DNA of 64,000 bases from Paenibacillus_E sp964253085 (GCF_964253085.1 NZ_CAXUQH020000001.1:3844001-3908000); one strand, 5' to 3'; counted from the stretch's first letter, positions 1 to 8,468 are shown. Program-made: numbers and translations. Notes: generated from the sequence alone by a model not told the origin.

Positions 1-125
1 ATATTCCCGTTGGACGGCTCGCGTCTCCACATGAGGTAGCATCGCTTGTCTATTTCTTAGCCTTGCCTGAATCTGGTTATATTACTGGACAAATCATTTC
101 TCCCAACGGAGGTTGGCTTACTTAG
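1..125 (+). CDS. SDR-family oxidoreductase, C-terminal end (FabG/YmfI-like), partial
   Basis: Only the last 40 or so codons are present. The gene runs in from the left edge and stops at TAG 123-125. The readable tail (PVGRLASPHEVASLVYFLAL, then SGYITGQ and a final NGGW) is the classic C-terminus of short-chain dehydrogenases of the FabG type, where the segment after the substrate loop closes the Rossmann fold and packs the tetramer. The catalytic Ser/Tyr/Lys and the NAD(P)-binding Gly motif lie outside the window. In Bacillus the equivalent slot, directly before the DUF3243 gene, is ymfI, an SDR of uncertain substrate. A true fatty-acid FabG normally sits in a fab cluster, so a YmfI-like role is more likely, but the fragment cannot decide this. 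Confidence 0.85.
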   Translation, partial: IPVGRLASPHEVASLVYFLALPESGYITGQIISPNGGWLT

Positions 126-232
126 TACCTACCTGTATTCATTGCAAAGAAGCCCACGCATAATTCTGTATTGAGAAGCGCATATTACGTATGTAATGAC
201 CATTTCTCATAACTCAAAGGAGGCTTCTTACA

Positions 233-484
233 ATGGCTACTGTACTTAAGGTGTTCGACAAATGGAAAGAATTTTTGGCTGAACGCGTGAGTCAGGCTGG
301 ACATGCAGGGATGAGTGATGAAACCATCTCCAAGCTGGCTTTTCAAATTGGGGAGTTTTTGGCAGACAAGGTGGATCCTCAAAATGAGCAAGAACGAGTT
401 CTCAAAGAGTTGTGGGATGCTGGGGATGAACAAGAAAAGCATACTCTTGCGCGCCTCATGGTAAAATTAGTAGACAAAGGTTAA
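233..484 (+). CDS. ymfJ: DUF3243 family small protein (YmfJ-like)
   Basis: An 83-residue, predominantly helical, charged protein without a signal peptide or membrane segment, so probably cytoplasmic. The sequence pattern (VLKVFDKWKEFL near the start, IGEFLADKVDP in the middle, LARLMVKLV at the end) matches the DUF3243 family known as YmfJ in Bacillus, whose molecular role is not established. A strong ribosome binding site (AAAGGAGG, 220-227) precedes the ATG. It lies between the SDR gene and the DUF3388 gene, as in Bacillus, which supports the assignment. A terminator follows the stop codon, so it probably ends a transcription unit coming from upstream. Confidence 0.85.
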   Translation: MATVLKVFDKWKEFLAERVSQAGHAGMSDETISKLAFQIGEFLADKVDPQNEQERVLKELWDAGDEQEKHTLARLMVKLVDKG

Positions 485-517
485 TAACCGTTTTACAATT
501 CAATAGGGTATGATGTG

Positions 518-545
518 AAAGCCTCCTCTTTCGGAGGCTTTTGCA
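518..545 (+). terminator. Intrinsic terminator after the DUF3243 gene
   Basis: AAAGCCTCC (518-526) pairs with GGAGGCTTT (533-541) around a short TCTTTC loop, ending in T residues. Because the hairpin lies here, the lipoprotein gene downstream must start after it. Confidence 0.85.
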
Positions 546-577
546 TGCTTTATAAGCTGGAAAGGAATTATTATTGT

Positions 578-1423
578 ATGCATAAGACTCGATTATTACT
601 AATTTTAATCCTATTATCACTGCTTGCTGGTTGCGGAAATCGTGGAATTCCAGTCATTAAGCAAGAAATACTTGATCAGAAAATGTCTGTTTTGATGCTC
701 TCAAGTAGCGGGTTATCGGCATCAGCAAAGGACGTACTAGGTCAAACATTAAAGAGTTGGCGCGACGCAAATTCGATTGCCTACGACTGGGTTAAAGATT
801 TGAATGCGCTGGATGATAATGTGGTTTCGAAACTGAAATCGAAATCATATGATTATATATACGTTGTTGGAAATGAACTATTTCCATCAGCCAACGAGAA
901 GATGGCATTAGGAGCTACTACGAGTAAATGGACTTTTTTACAAAGTCAGCCATTTGCAGAGGGCAGCGCAGTTACCGTGAATGAGCAGGCATCTTTGCTC
1001 CAATTGGACTCTCAACAGATGGATGCGATGAAGAATAAGGCCATTCAAGATCTTTTATTTCAAAATGTGGTCATAGAATGGGTAACACAAAGTGACCGCC
1101 CGATTCCATCCGCATGGGCGCCTTCAGAAGAAGCCGATCACATTGTATTGCTAAACAACAACCAGTGGTTTCAACAATTGACCTTCCAAGTACATCAACA
1201 TCACGCAGCATGGGTTATTTTTTACAGTCCAGTGAGTGAAGATCAACTGCAGAAAGCGAAATCTTTGGGTGTATCAGTAATAGACTTTTCCGGAGCGTTA
1301 ACCGCCGATCTCAATTGGACGCAAATTTTTGATAACCGGCTTGCAATGATGAAAACACATGCTTGGCAAAAAGGTATCCAAAATTACAATACGCAAGAGC
1401 TAAAGGAACTAAAAATGAAATAA
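578..1423 (+). CDS. Putative lipoprotein of unknown function
   Basis: Starting at ATG 578, with AAAGGA at 561-566, gives a 281-residue protein. Longer in-frame starts would run through the upstream terminator and are rejected. The N-terminus (MHKTRLLLILILLSLLAGCGN) is a lipoprotein signal peptide with lipobox LLAGC, so the mature protein should be acylated at that Cys and anchored outside the membrane. The body alternates hydrophobic strands and helices (YDYIYVVGNELFPSA, AAWVIFYSPVS, LGVSVIDFSG), loosely like periplasmic-binding folds such as the BMP/Med lipoproteins. That is only an impression; no ligand-binding motif is recognised. It interrupts the usual ymfJ-ymfK adjacency. Possible roles are a sensor or solute-binding protein; no transporter genes lie nearby. 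Confidence 0.7.
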   Translation: MHKTRLLLILILLSLLAGCGNRGIPVIKQEILDQKMSVLMLSSSGLSASAKDVLGQTLKSWRDANSIAYDWVKDLNALDDNVVSKLKSKSYDYIYVVGNELFPSANEKMALGATTSKWTFLQSQPFAEGSAVTVNEQASLLQLDSQQMDAMKNKAIQDLLFQNVVIEWVTQSDRPIPSAWAPSEEADHIVLLNNNQWFQQLTFQVHQHHAAWVIFYSPVSEDQLQKAKSLGVSVIDFSGALTADLNWTQIFDNRLAMMKTHAWQKGIQNYNTQELKELKMK

Positions 1424-1547
1424 TGTCAGAGTTGTTTGTTTTTTTGAGCAGGATTATGGCGGAATTTGTAGAAATTAATTAAATGGACATGAACAGTCTG
1501 GTTCATTACAAGATATGTGTGACAGAGATGATGATGAGGTGGAAGAA

Positions 1548-2312
1548 TTGGACGTAAAAGAATGGTATATGGAATACAAAATTCACAAGAACCGTCCCGG
1601 TTTATTAGGTGATATTGCTTCATTGATGGGGATGTTGGATATTAACATCGTGACGATTAATGGGGTTGAAGATCGTACACGTGGAATGCTTCTACAAACA
1701 AATGATGAAGAAAAAATTGATTTAATGGGTAAAATGTTGAGAAAAGTAGATAATATTACTATTACTGCTTTGAGACCTCCTAAATTAGTTGATATCTTGG
1801 CTGTTCGCCACGGCAGGTATATAGAACGAGACTCCGACGATCGCAAAACATTTCGCTTTACGCGTGATGAATTAGGCTTGTTAGTTGACTTTCTTGGTGA
1901 AATATTCAAGCGTGAAGGAAATCAAGTTGTTGGACTTCGTGGCATGCCACGTGTTGGGAAGACGGAGTCTATTATTGCAGGCAGTGTTTGTGCGAACAAA
2001 CGGTGGACTTTTGTTTCCTCTACTTTATTGAGACAAACCGTTCGCAGTCAGCTTTCTGAGGATGAAATGGCCCCAAATAATGTCTATATCATTGACGGTA
2101 TTGTTTCGACGATTCGTTCCAACGAAAAGCATTACAGTCTTTTGCAAGATATTATGGGTCTGCCTTCAACAAAAGTTATCGAGCATCCTGACATTTTTAT
2201 TCGCGAATCGGAATACACCTATAATCACTTCGATTATATCATCGAGCTTCGCAACAGCCCGGATGAAGAAATTAACTATGATTCGTTTACGTATACGTCC
2301 GAACCTTTTTAA
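1548..2312 (+). CDS. ymfK: YmfK-like protein (DUF3388, ACT-like N-terminus)
   Basis: The best start is TTG 1548, five bases after GAGGTGG (1536-1542). The longer in-frame ATG at 1515 has no ribosome binding site and adds an atypical acidic leader. The 254-aa product matches Bacillus YmfK nearly throughout: EWYMEYKI, then NRPGLLGDIASLMGMLDINI (an ACT-domain-like strand-helix), VRHGRYI, RDELGLLVDF, and GLRGMPRVGKTES, which resembles a P-loop (GMPRVGKT). The late VVYIIDG-like segment (NVYIIDGIVSTIRS) could act as a Walker B, so an ATP-binding regulatory protein is plausible. The family role is not established. It sits directly before the RodZ-like gene, as in Bacillus. Confidence 0.85.
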   Translation: MDVKEWYMEYKIHKNRPGLLGDIASLMGMLDINIVTINGVEDRTRGMLLQTNDEEKIDLMGKMLRKVDNITITALRPPKLVDILAVRHGRYIERDSDDRKTFRFTRDELGLLVDFLGEIFKREGNQVVGLRGMPRVGKTESIIAGSVCANKRWTFVSSTLLRQTVRSQLSEDEMAPNNVYIIDGIVSTIRSNEKHYSLLQDIMGLPSTKVIEHPDIFIRESEYTYNHFDYIIELRNSPDEEINYDSFTYTSEPF

Positions 2313-2363
2313 TGTTTCAAACGTCAATAACAGGATAAATAATTCCTTCGGGGAGGTGACCAT

Positions 2364-3245
2364 ATGTCTGACTTAGGCTACATTTTGCGCAAAACTCGAC
2401 TGGAAAAAAAGATTTCGCTGGATGATCTCCAGGAAGTTACTAAGATCCGCAAGCGCTATCTAGAAGCCATTGAAGAAGGAAACTACAAGGTGCTGCCAGG
2501 GAGTTTCTATGTGAGGGCTTTTATTAAAAGTTATGCGGAAGCATTGGGGCTTGATCCGAATGAAGTTCTGAATATGTATCAGTCAACGCTTCCTGCCCCA
2601 ACGATAGAGAAGCCTGTTGTCGAAGCGATTCGCAAAAATAGATCAAGTGTTCGTAATACAGAGAAAATGAGCCGATGGGCTTCGAGCTTAATGTTTGTCT
2701 GTTTTATTTTGCTCATATTCGGGATCGTATACTATTATACATATAAGAATTATAAGGGAACGCCAGCGGATGAGAAGCCAACGCAAACGCAATCGCCGCG
2801 TATTACAGACTCAACGAACCCTTCGCCGAGCACGTCTGTTAATGCTACTGGGGATGGTAAAGCAACCGTGTTATCAACGCCAACCCCAACACCAACACTA
2901 GCTCCGACGCCTACACCGCCTGCTGTGCAGGTGAAATTTAGCGCTACTGAGAAGGGTGTAGATAATTACATCATTACAGGTACTGCAAATTTGAATATTC
3001 AATTCAAAATTACCGGATCTTGCTGGATCGCTGTTAATGCACTTACCCCTGAGGGTGATAAGGGGGCATTGCTAAGACAGAAACTGTATAATGCCGGTGA
3101 AACGGATACATTTGATTTAGCAAGTTCAGCTTTTTTGAATGTTGGAGCAGCTAGTGCATTGCAGCTCATGGTCAATGGCACTCTCGTTCCTGTTGGCGAT
3201 ACGCCGAATCCGAAGCGGGTTCAGCTGAATTTGCAAAAAAGCTAG
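2364..3245 (+). CDS. RodZ-like helix-turn-helix membrane protein (YmfM)
   Basis: A 293-aa protein with the RodZ layout. An N-terminal xenobiotic-response-type HTH spans about residues 5-70 (LGYILRKTRLEKKISLDD, then ATGs to VRAFIKSYAEALGLD). A single membrane span lies at about 108-130 (SSLMFVCFILLIFGIVYYYT). A Pro/Thr-rich linker (PTPTPTLAPTPTPP) follows, then an extracytoplasmic DUF4115 beta domain. RodZ links MreB filaments to the cell-wall elongation machinery through its cytoplasmic HTH. A strong GGGGAGGTGA precedes ATG 2364, 51 bases after the ymfK stop, suggesting cotranscription. The Bacillus equivalent is ymfM. It is most likely a cell-shape factor rather than a DNA-binding repressor. 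Confidence 0.88.
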   Translation: MSDLGYILRKTRLEKKISLDDLQEVTKIRKRYLEAIEEGNYKVLPGSFYVRAFIKSYAEALGLDPNEVLNMYQSTLPAPTIEKPVVEAIRKNRSSVRNTEKMSRWASSLMFVCFILLIFGIVYYYTYKNYKGTPADEKPTQTQSPRITDSTNPSPSTSVNATGDGKATVLSTPTPTPTLAPTPTPPAVQVKFSATEKGVDNYIITGTANLNIQFKITGSCWIAVNALTPEGDKGALLRQKLYNAGETDTFDLASSAFLNVGAASALQLMVNGTLVPVGDTPNPKRVQLNLQKS

Positions 3246-3292
3246 CATTTTGCCAGTTCCTGCGCTTTCCCGGGTAATTAAATAGTTTGATG

Positions 3293-3334
3293 GGAAATAT
3301 TCGAAGCCATTGGCGGTAGGATATTTCCTTTTTT
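3293..3334 (+). terminator. Intrinsic terminator after the RodZ-like gene
   Basis: GGAAATAT (3293-3300) pairs with ATATTTCC (3321-3328), followed directly by a T run. It separates the ymfK-RodZ unit from the YajQ-family gene. Confidence 0.75.
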
Positions 3335-3389
3335 ACGTGTTCTTGCTATAATGCTAATGTAATTTGATGGAAGGGATGTTGGGATGTAG

Positions 3390-3881
3390 ATGAGTTCAGA
3401 GAGTTCGTTTGATATTGTATCCAAAGTGGATATGCAAGAACTAAATAATGCGATTCAACAAGCAGAGAAAGAGATGTTGACACGTTTTGATTTTAAAGGA
3501 AGCAAAAGCAGCATTAAACTAGACAAAGATCAGCTTGTTGTCACTTCGGATGATGAGTTTAAGCTCCAGAACGTCCTTGATATTATGCATGCAAAAATGA
3601 CCAAGCGTGGAATCTCGATTAAAAATCTCGAATATTCCAAAGTAGAGCCAGCCGCTGGTTCCACAGTTAGACAGAAAATCAGCATGAAACAAGGTGTCGA
3701 TCAAGACAACTCCAAGAAAATTAATATACTGATTCGTGATTCAAAATTGAAAGTGAAAACTCAAATTCAAGGGGATCAAATTCGTGTAACTGGGAAGAGT
3801 CGTGACGATTTACAGGCTGTTATCGCTCTGCTTCGGAAAGCCGATATTCCATTGGATTTGCAGTTTGTTAATATGAAATAA
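3390..3881 (+). CDS. YajQ-family nucleotide-binding protein
   Basis: A 163-residue protein with the YajQ signature from end to end: SSFDIVSKVDMQELNNAI, RFDFKGSKSSI, a central IKIL-like strand (KKINILIRDSKLKVKTQIQGDQIRVTG is the second repeat) and the terminal strand DIPLDLQFVN. The family has two ferredoxin-like alpha/beta domains. YajQ proteins bind nucleotides; some bind cyclic di-GMP, and others have been linked to tRNA or temperature-related functions. The exact role here is unknown. A c-di-GMP turnover protein is encoded 14 kb away, but that is not specific evidence. TATAAT at 3347-3352 could be its -10. It forms a single-gene unit bounded by terminators. Confidence 0.88.
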   Translation: MSSESSFDIVSKVDMQELNNAIQQAEKEMLTRFDFKGSKSSIKLDKDQLVVTSDDEFKLQNVLDIMHAKMTKRGISIKNLEYSKVEPAAGSTVRQKISMKQGVDQDNSKKINILIRDSKLKVKTQIQGDQIRVTGKSRDDLQAVIALLRKADIPLDLQFVNMK

Positions 3882-3906
3882 TCAGGAATATATGGTTACT
3901 TGAAGG

Positions 3907-3935
3907 AAAACCCCCTGGTTGCAGGGGGTTTTTAC
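3907..3935 (+). terminator. Intrinsic terminator after the YajQ-family gene
   Basis: AAAACCCCC and GGGGGTTTTT form a strong GC stem around TGGTTGCA, followed by T residues. Confidence 0.92.
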
Positions 3936-3938
3936 ATT

Positions 3939-3967
3939 TTGACACCCCAATTGGCTTGTATTATACT
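3939..3967 (+). promoter_or_regulatory. Sigma-A promoter for rimO-pgsA
   Basis: TTGACA (3939-3944) and TATACT (3962-3967) are separated by exactly 17 bases, close to the ideal housekeeping promoter. It starts right behind the preceding terminator and lies 42 bases before the rimO ATG. Confidence 0.85.
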
Positions 3968-4009
3968 GGTAGGGAGTGTTTTTTAGGACTATTGGAGGTT
4001 GTTTCTTTC

Positions 4010-5338
4010 ATGACAGAAAAGGTTAAGGTAGTTACTCTCGGATGCGAGAAGAATTTAGTTGATTCCGAGATTATGTCAGGTTTAATTCATGGCCGTGGTT
4101 TCCAACTTGTAGACAACAAGGAAGATGCTACAGTCATTATCGTGAACACTTGCGGGTTCATTGATGCTGCTAAAGAAGAATCCGTAAATACAATTTTGGA
4201 TATGGCAGAACTGAAGCAAACAGCGAATCTCAAGGCGCTAATCGTTTCAGGCTGTTTAACACAACGATACAAAAAGCAGTTAATGGAAGAAATGCCTGAG
4301 ATCGATGGGATTGTAGGTACGGGTGATTTTGATAAAATTAATCACATTGTGGACGAAGCGCTTAGAGGGAAGAAACCGGTTCTAGTTGGGAATCCGGTAT
4401 TTAACTATGACGCTGACCTGCCAAGACTGATGACGACACCTCGTTACACAGCCTACGTGAAAATTGCAGAAGGCTGCGATAACGCTTGTACATTCTGCTC
4501 CATTCCAATTATGCGCGGTGCCTTTAAGAGCAGAAGCATGGAATCGATCGTTGCAGAAGTTGCAAACCTTGCAGCTCAAGGCGTTAAGGAAATTAGTTTA
4601 ATTGCGCAAGATTCCACCAACTATGGAACTGATATCTATGACAGCTTCATGCTTCCTACTTTGTTGAACAAAGTAAGTGAAGTAGAAGGTATTGAGTGGG
4701 TGCGTCTGCACTATGCCTACCCAGGCTTCTTTAGTGATGAGTTGATTGAAGTGATGGCAACGAATCCTAAAGTGTGCAAGTACATTGATATGCCATTACA
4801 GCATAGTGAAGATTCCATTCTTAAACGTATGCGCAGACCAGGTCGTCAGAAGGATACGCGCGAACTCGTTCGTAAAATTCGTGAATCCATTCCGGATGTT
4901 GCCTTGCGTACTTCTTTGATCGTTGGTTTCCCTGGTGAGACTGAACAAGATTTTGAGAACTTGAAACAATTCGTGCGTGATGTTCAGTTCGATCGCCTTG
5001 GTGTGTTTGCATACTCCATGGAAGATGATACGCCTGCAGCAAGACTGCCGGATCAAGTTCCGGATGATGTGAAAGAATACCGTGCTAATGCGATAATGGA
5101 AATTCAACGTGAAATTTCGAATATCCGCGGCGGTCGCCGAATTGGACAAGAAATCGACGTGCTTATTGAAAGATACGATGGAAGAAGCGATGTTTATATC
5201 GGTCGTTCCCAATTCGACGCACCAGAAATTGATGGTGAAGTATTCGTTTCGAATGCGAAATTGAACATTGGTGAACTTGCGAAGGTTCGTGTTACCCACT
5301 CCTACGAGTTTGACTTATCCGGGGAGGTAATTGCATGA
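4010..5338 (+). CDS. rimO: Ribosomal protein S12 methylthiotransferase RimO
   Basis: A 442-aa radical SAM methylthiotransferase that adds a methylthio group to the conserved Asp of ribosomal protein S12. The start is ATG 4010 behind GGAGG (3994-3998); an upstream in-frame start would lie inside the promoter. Three parts are visible. The N-terminal UPF0004 domain has auxiliary-cluster cysteines (LGCEKN, NTCGFID, SGCLTQ). The radical SAM core has CDNACTFC at about residue 157. A C-terminal TRAM domain begins near residue 375. The sequence LGCEKNLVDSE and the SIPIMRGAFKSR block favour RimO over MiaB, which is encoded separately at 19879. The stop overlaps the pgsA start by 4 bases, indicating translational coupling. 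Confidence 0.95.
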   Translation: MTEKVKVVTLGCEKNLVDSEIMSGLIHGRGFQLVDNKEDATVIIVNTCGFIDAAKEESVNTILDMAELKQTANLKALIVSGCLTQRYKKQLMEEMPEIDGIVGTGDFDKINHIVDEALRGKKPVLVGNPVFNYDADLPRLMTTPRYTAYVKIAEGCDNACTFCSIPIMRGAFKSRSMESIVAEVANLAAQGVKEISLIAQDSTNYGTDIYDSFMLPTLLNKVSEVEGIEWVRLHYAYPGFFSDELIEVMATNPKVCKYIDMPLQHSEDSILKRMRRPGRQKDTRELVRKIRESIPDVALRTSLIVGFPGETEQDFENLKQFVRDVQFDRLGVFAYSMEDDTPAARLPDQVPDDVKEYRANAIMEIQREISNIRGGRRIGQEIDVLIERYDGRSDVYIGRSQFDAPEIDGEVFVSNAKLNIGELAKVRVTHSYEFDLSGEVIA

Positions 5339-5919
5339 ACTTAGCTAACCGCATCACCGTAGCGAGAATTTTATTAGTACCGATCATCATGTTCTTTTTG
5401 TTGATTAAGGTAAAATTTCCTCAAATACGGATAGAGGAGTTTAGCATAACGTATAATCAAATTATTGCTGCTTTAATTTTTATTATTGCTGCGAGTACCG
5501 ATAGCTTAGATGGTTACATTGCTAGGAAACGTAATCTTGTTACGAATTTGGGCAAGCTTTTGGATCCTTTGGCAGACAAGCTGCTTGTTACCGCTGTACT
5601 TGTTTCACTAGTAGAAATGGATAAAGTTGATGCTTGGATTGTTATTGTCATTATTAGCAGAGAATGGGCAGTGACTGGACTTCGTCAAATTGCTCTCTTA
5701 GAGGGTACTGTCATGGCGGCCAGCAAATGGGGTAAGGCGAAGACGGCGGCTCAGATTACAGCCATCATTGCACTGCTAATTAATAATTTTCCATTTACGT
5801 TTCTAGATTTTCCCTTTGATGTTATAGCTAGTTGGGCTGCAGCAATTATTACCGTTTATTCAGGTGTGGAATATTTCGTTAAAAATAAACACGTCATAGA
5901 TTTTTCGGAAAAGTCATAG
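5335..5919 (+). CDS. pgsA: CDP-diacylglycerol-glycerol-3-phosphate 3-phosphatidyltransferase PgsA
   Basis: A 194-aa membrane enzyme catalysing the committed step of phosphatidylglycerol synthesis: transfer of phosphatidyl from CDP-diacylglycerol to glycerol-3-phosphate. The CDP-alcohol phosphotransferase signature is intact (DSLDGYIARKRN, then GKLLDPLADKL), giving the metal-binding Asp residues. NLANRITVARILLVPIIMFF at the N-terminus is typical of PgsA. About five hydrophobic spans are visible. It overlaps rimO by ATGA and is followed by a terminator, so rimO-pgsA looks like a two-gene unit. Confidence 0.94.
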   Translation: MNLANRITVARILLVPIIMFFLLIKVKFPQIRIEEFSITYNQIIAALIFIIAASTDSLDGYIARKRNLVTNLGKLLDPLADKLLVTAVLVSLVEMDKVDAWIVIVIISREWAVTGLRQIALLEGTVMAASKWGKAKTAAQITAIIALLINNFPFTFLDFPFDVIASWAAAIITVYSGVEYFVKNKHVIDFSEKS

Positions 5920-5932
5920 TTACATGTAACTT

Positions 5933-5981
5933 ACCTCTAAACGCGGTCGATCAATAACGAGCGATCACGTTAGAGGTTTTC
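5933..5981 (+). terminator. Intrinsic terminator after pgsA
   Basis: CCTCTAA (5934-5940) pairs with TTAGAGG (5970-5976), and further partial pairing occurs inside (CGCGGTCGATC with GCGATCACG). TTTT follows. Confidence 0.78.
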
Positions 5982-6004
5982 TCATTTTAAGGAGGGTTTC
6001 GTAG

Positions 6005-7255
6005 ATGAAAGCAGAAATCATTGCGGTAGGAACAGAGTTGCTGCTTGGTCAAATCGTGAACACCAATGCGCAGTTTATTTCTAGAGAATGTGCAGCACTA
6101 GGGATTGATATTTACTTTCAAACTGTCGTTGGGGATAATGAACAGCGCTTGTTAGACAGTCTTCGATTAGCTGCATCACGAGCTGATGTCGTGATTTGTA
6201 CAGGAGGACTAGGACCAACGCAGGATGATCTGACTAAGGAAGTATTAGCTACACTGACGGGACGTCATTTGGTGCTTCACGAGCCTTCGATGGAGGCCAT
6301 ATCTGCGATGTTTGCTTCAAGAGGGATTCATATGGTGGAAAGTAATCGGCGCCAAGCACTTATGCTAGAAGGCAGCGATCCCTTACGTAATGAGACTGGT
6401 TTGGCAGTGGGAAATGCGCTCACATTCGAGGGGGTACATTTCGTGCTTTTACCAGGACCGCCTAAAGAAATGAAACCAATGTTTACAAAATATGCGGTGC
6501 CGTGGCTTCAATTACGAATGACAGATGAAGTTCCGCTTTATTCGAAAATGTTGAAGTTTGCAGGTATAGGTGAGTCCAATTTGGAGCATCAGCTGTTAGA
6601 TTTGATTCAAGCGCAAACCGACCCGACAATTGCCCCTTACGCCAAAGAAGGTGAAGTAACTATTCGTTTAACAACGCGTGCAAATACGGAAGTAGAAGGC
6701 GAATTGAAGTTACAAGCTACGGAGGCTGAAATTACGAATCGACTTGGTGAGTATCTTTATGCCGTTAAGGACGTCCCTATCGAGACTACTGTTTTGCAGT
6801 TACTAGCAGGAAGTAAGAAGACACTGGCGGTTGCTGAAAGTTGTACGGGAGGTTTACTCAGTGATTTAATAACGGCAGTACCAGGTAGCTCAGAATCATT
6901 TCTAGGCGGTATCATCGTTTACTCGAATGCTTTAAAGCATAAGTTGTTAGGCGTGCCGATGGAGATATTGGAGGGGGAAGGTGCCCCAGGAGCTGTTAGC
7001 AGCGAAACAGCTGTCATTTTAGCCGAACAGTTGCTTGTTAAGACTGGTAGTGACTTTGGCATCTCGGTGACCGGTGTGGCGGGTCCAAGCCCGTCTGAAG
7101 GGAAGCCTGTAGGTCTTGTCTACGTTGGATTCGCACAAAAGCATGCGAAGACGGAAGTATTTACTCTCCAACTATCAGGCAATAGAGAGTCAATTAAACA
7201 TAGGGCTGCTAAGCGTGCACTCTATCAATTGTGGAAACAGTTGAAAGAAAGCTAG
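6005..7255 (+). CDS. cinA: CinA-family protein (competence/damage-inducible)
   Basis: The 416-aa protein has the two CinA domains. An N-terminal MoaB/COG1058-like domain opens with AEIIAVGTELLLGQIVNTN and carries CTGGLGPTQDD near residue 75. A C-terminal PncC-like domain from about residue 265 carries AESCTGG and VTGVAGPSPSEGKPVG. Family members cleave ADP-ribose or deamidate nicotinamide mononucleotide; the presence of the PncC half supports NMN amidohydrolase activity, an inference from the family. GGAGGG precedes ATG 6005. It lies directly before recA, the classic arrangement in Gram-positives, but a terminator lies between them here, so recA is not simply read through. Confidence 0.93.
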   Translation: MKAEIIAVGTELLLGQIVNTNAQFISRECAALGIDIYFQTVVGDNEQRLLDSLRLAASRADVVICTGGLGPTQDDLTKEVLATLTGRHLVLHEPSMEAISAMFASRGIHMVESNRRQALMLEGSDPLRNETGLAVGNALTFEGVHFVLLPGPPKEMKPMFTKYAVPWLQLRMTDEVPLYSKMLKFAGIGESNLEHQLLDLIQAQTDPTIAPYAKEGEVTIRLTTRANTEVEGELKLQATEAEITNRLGEYLYAVKDVPIETTVLQLLAGSKKTLAVAESCTGGLLSDLITAVPGSSESFLGGIIVYSNALKHKLLGVPMEILEGEGAPGAVSSETAVILAEQLLVKTGSDFGISVTGVAGPSPSEGKPVGLVYVGFAQKHAKTEVFTLQLSGNRESIKHRAAKRALYQLWKQLKES

Positions 7256-7288
7256 AAATCCTCTATAATCAGAGTTAGTTAACGGAAG

Positions 7289-7325
7289 AACCGTAGCAAA
7301 GCGATAACTTTGTTACGGTTTTTTG
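7289..7325 (+). terminator. Intrinsic terminator between cinA and recA
   Basis: AACCGTAGCAAAG (7289-7301) pairs with CTTTGTTACGGTT (7308-7320) with one mismatch, and a T run follows. Confidence 0.9.
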
Positions 7326-7341
7326 TTTGTTCGCAAAAAAA

Positions 7342-7355
7342 CGAATGTATGTTCG
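7342..7355. promoter_or_regulatory. LexA/DinR (SOS) box upstream of recA
   Basis: CGAATGTATGTTCG matches the Gram-positive SOS operator CGAAC-N4-GTTCG at all but one position. It lies ten bases upstream of the recA -35 element, where LexA would hold recA down until DNA damage. Confidence 0.85.
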
Positions 7356-7364
7356 AAAAAATGC

Positions 7365-7393
7365 TTGGCAAACATGCCAAAACAAGTTATCAT
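7365..7393 (+). promoter_or_regulatory. Probable recA promoter
   Basis: TTGGCA (7365-7370) and TATCAT (7388-7393) have 17-base spacing. The perfect TATAAT at 7399-7404 is nearer the gene, but it would leave almost no leader before the ribosome binding site at 7409-7416, so the upstream pair is preferred. Confidence 0.6.
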
Positions 7394-7424
7394 ATACCTA
7401 TAATGATAGAAGGAAGTGGTTGTT

Positions 7425-8468
7425 TTGTCAGATCGTCGTGCCGCGCTAGATAATGCATTACGTCAAATTGAGAAACAGTTCGGAAAAGGCTCCATTATGA
7501 AACTTGGAGAATCTACACATATGCAAGTTGAAACGATTTCTTCGGGCGCGCTTGCTCTGGATATCGCACTTGGAATAGGTGGATTCCCACGCGGAAGAAT
7601 TATTGAAGTTTACGGACCAGAGTCATCAGGTAAAACAACTGTAGCTTTACACGCGATTGCTGAAGTACAAAGAGTGGGCGGACAAGCTGCCTTTATCGAT
7701 GCGGAGCATGCGTTGGATCCTTCTTATGCAAGCAAGCTTGGTATTAATATAGATGAACTGTTACTTTCCCAGCCAGATACGGGTGAGCAAGCGCTTGAGA
7801 TCGCAGAAGCACTAGTTCGTAGTGGCGCGGTAGATATTATTGTTATCGACTCCGTTGCAGCATTAGTACCGAAAGCGGAAATTGAAGGCGACATGGGGGA
7901 TTCTCACGTAGGTCTTCAAGCACGTTTGATGTCACAAGCGCTTCGTAAGCTGTCTGGTGCAATCAATAAATCGAAAGTTATCGCTATCTTCATCAACCAA
8001 TTACGTGAAAAGGTTGGCGTTATGTTCGGTAACCCTGAGACGACTCCGGGTGGTCGTGCATTGAAGTTCTACTCTTCAGTTCGTTTGGATGTTCGTCGTA
8101 TTGAGACTATCAAACAAGGTAACGACATGGTTGGTAACCGTACGAGAATTAAGGTCGTTAAGAATAAAGTAGCACCTCCATTTAAACAAGCTGAAGTCGA
8201 TATTATGTACGGTGAAGGTATCTCACGCGAGGGTAGCATTATTGATATCGGAACTGAGTTGGATATCGTAAATAAGAGCGGCGCTTGGTATTCTTATGAA
8301 GGTGAGCGTCTTGGTCAAGGACGTGAGAACGCTAAACAATTCTTGAAAGATAACAAAGCGATCTCGGAAACGATTGAACTAAGAATTAGAGAAAATAGCA
8401 ACTTGATTAAAGTAGTTGGTCCGAACACGGATGAAGAAGAAGACGAGTTGGAAACAGCTTTTGAATAG
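7425..8468 (+). CDS. recA: Recombinase RecA
   Basis: A 347-aa DNA strand-exchange protein and LexA coprotease activator. The start is TTG 7425, giving MSDRRAALDNALRQIEKQFG as in other Bacilli; the GTG at 7416 overlaps the ribosome binding site and is not used. Walker A is GPESSGKTT (about residue 66). The family markers FIDAEHALDP, Walker B IIVIDSVAALVPK and the L1/L2 region (NQLREKVGVMFGNPETTPGG) are all present, so the protein looks fully functional. The C-terminal tail is acidic (DEEEDELETAFE), as usual. An SOS box and its own promoter lie upstream, and a terminator separates it from recX. Confidence 0.97.
   Translation: MSDRRAALDNALRQIEKQFGKGSIMKLGESTHMQVETISSGALALDIALGIGGFPRGRIIEVYGPESSGKTTVALHAIAEVQRVGGQAAFIDAEHALDPSYASKLGINIDELLLSQPDTGEQALEIAEALVRSGAVDIIVIDSVAALVPKAEIEGDMGDSHVGLQARLMSQALRKLSGAINKSKVIAIFINQLREKVGVMFGNPETTPGGRALKFYSSVRLDVRRIETIKQGNDMVGNRTRIKVVKNKVAPPFKQAEVDIMYGEGISREGSIIDIGTELDIVNKSGAWYSYEGERLGQGRENAKQFLKDNKAISETIELRIRENSNLIKVVGPNTDEEEDELETAFE

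Noticed and set aside
4796..5299. Minus-strand frame of 167 codons within rimO
   Set aside because: Shadow of the RimO C-terminal region; unconvincing protein.
7399..7404. Perfect TATAAT directly before recA as the -10
   Set aside because: It would leave almost no leader before the ribosome binding site; the TTGGCA-17-TATCAT pair just upstream is a better fit.
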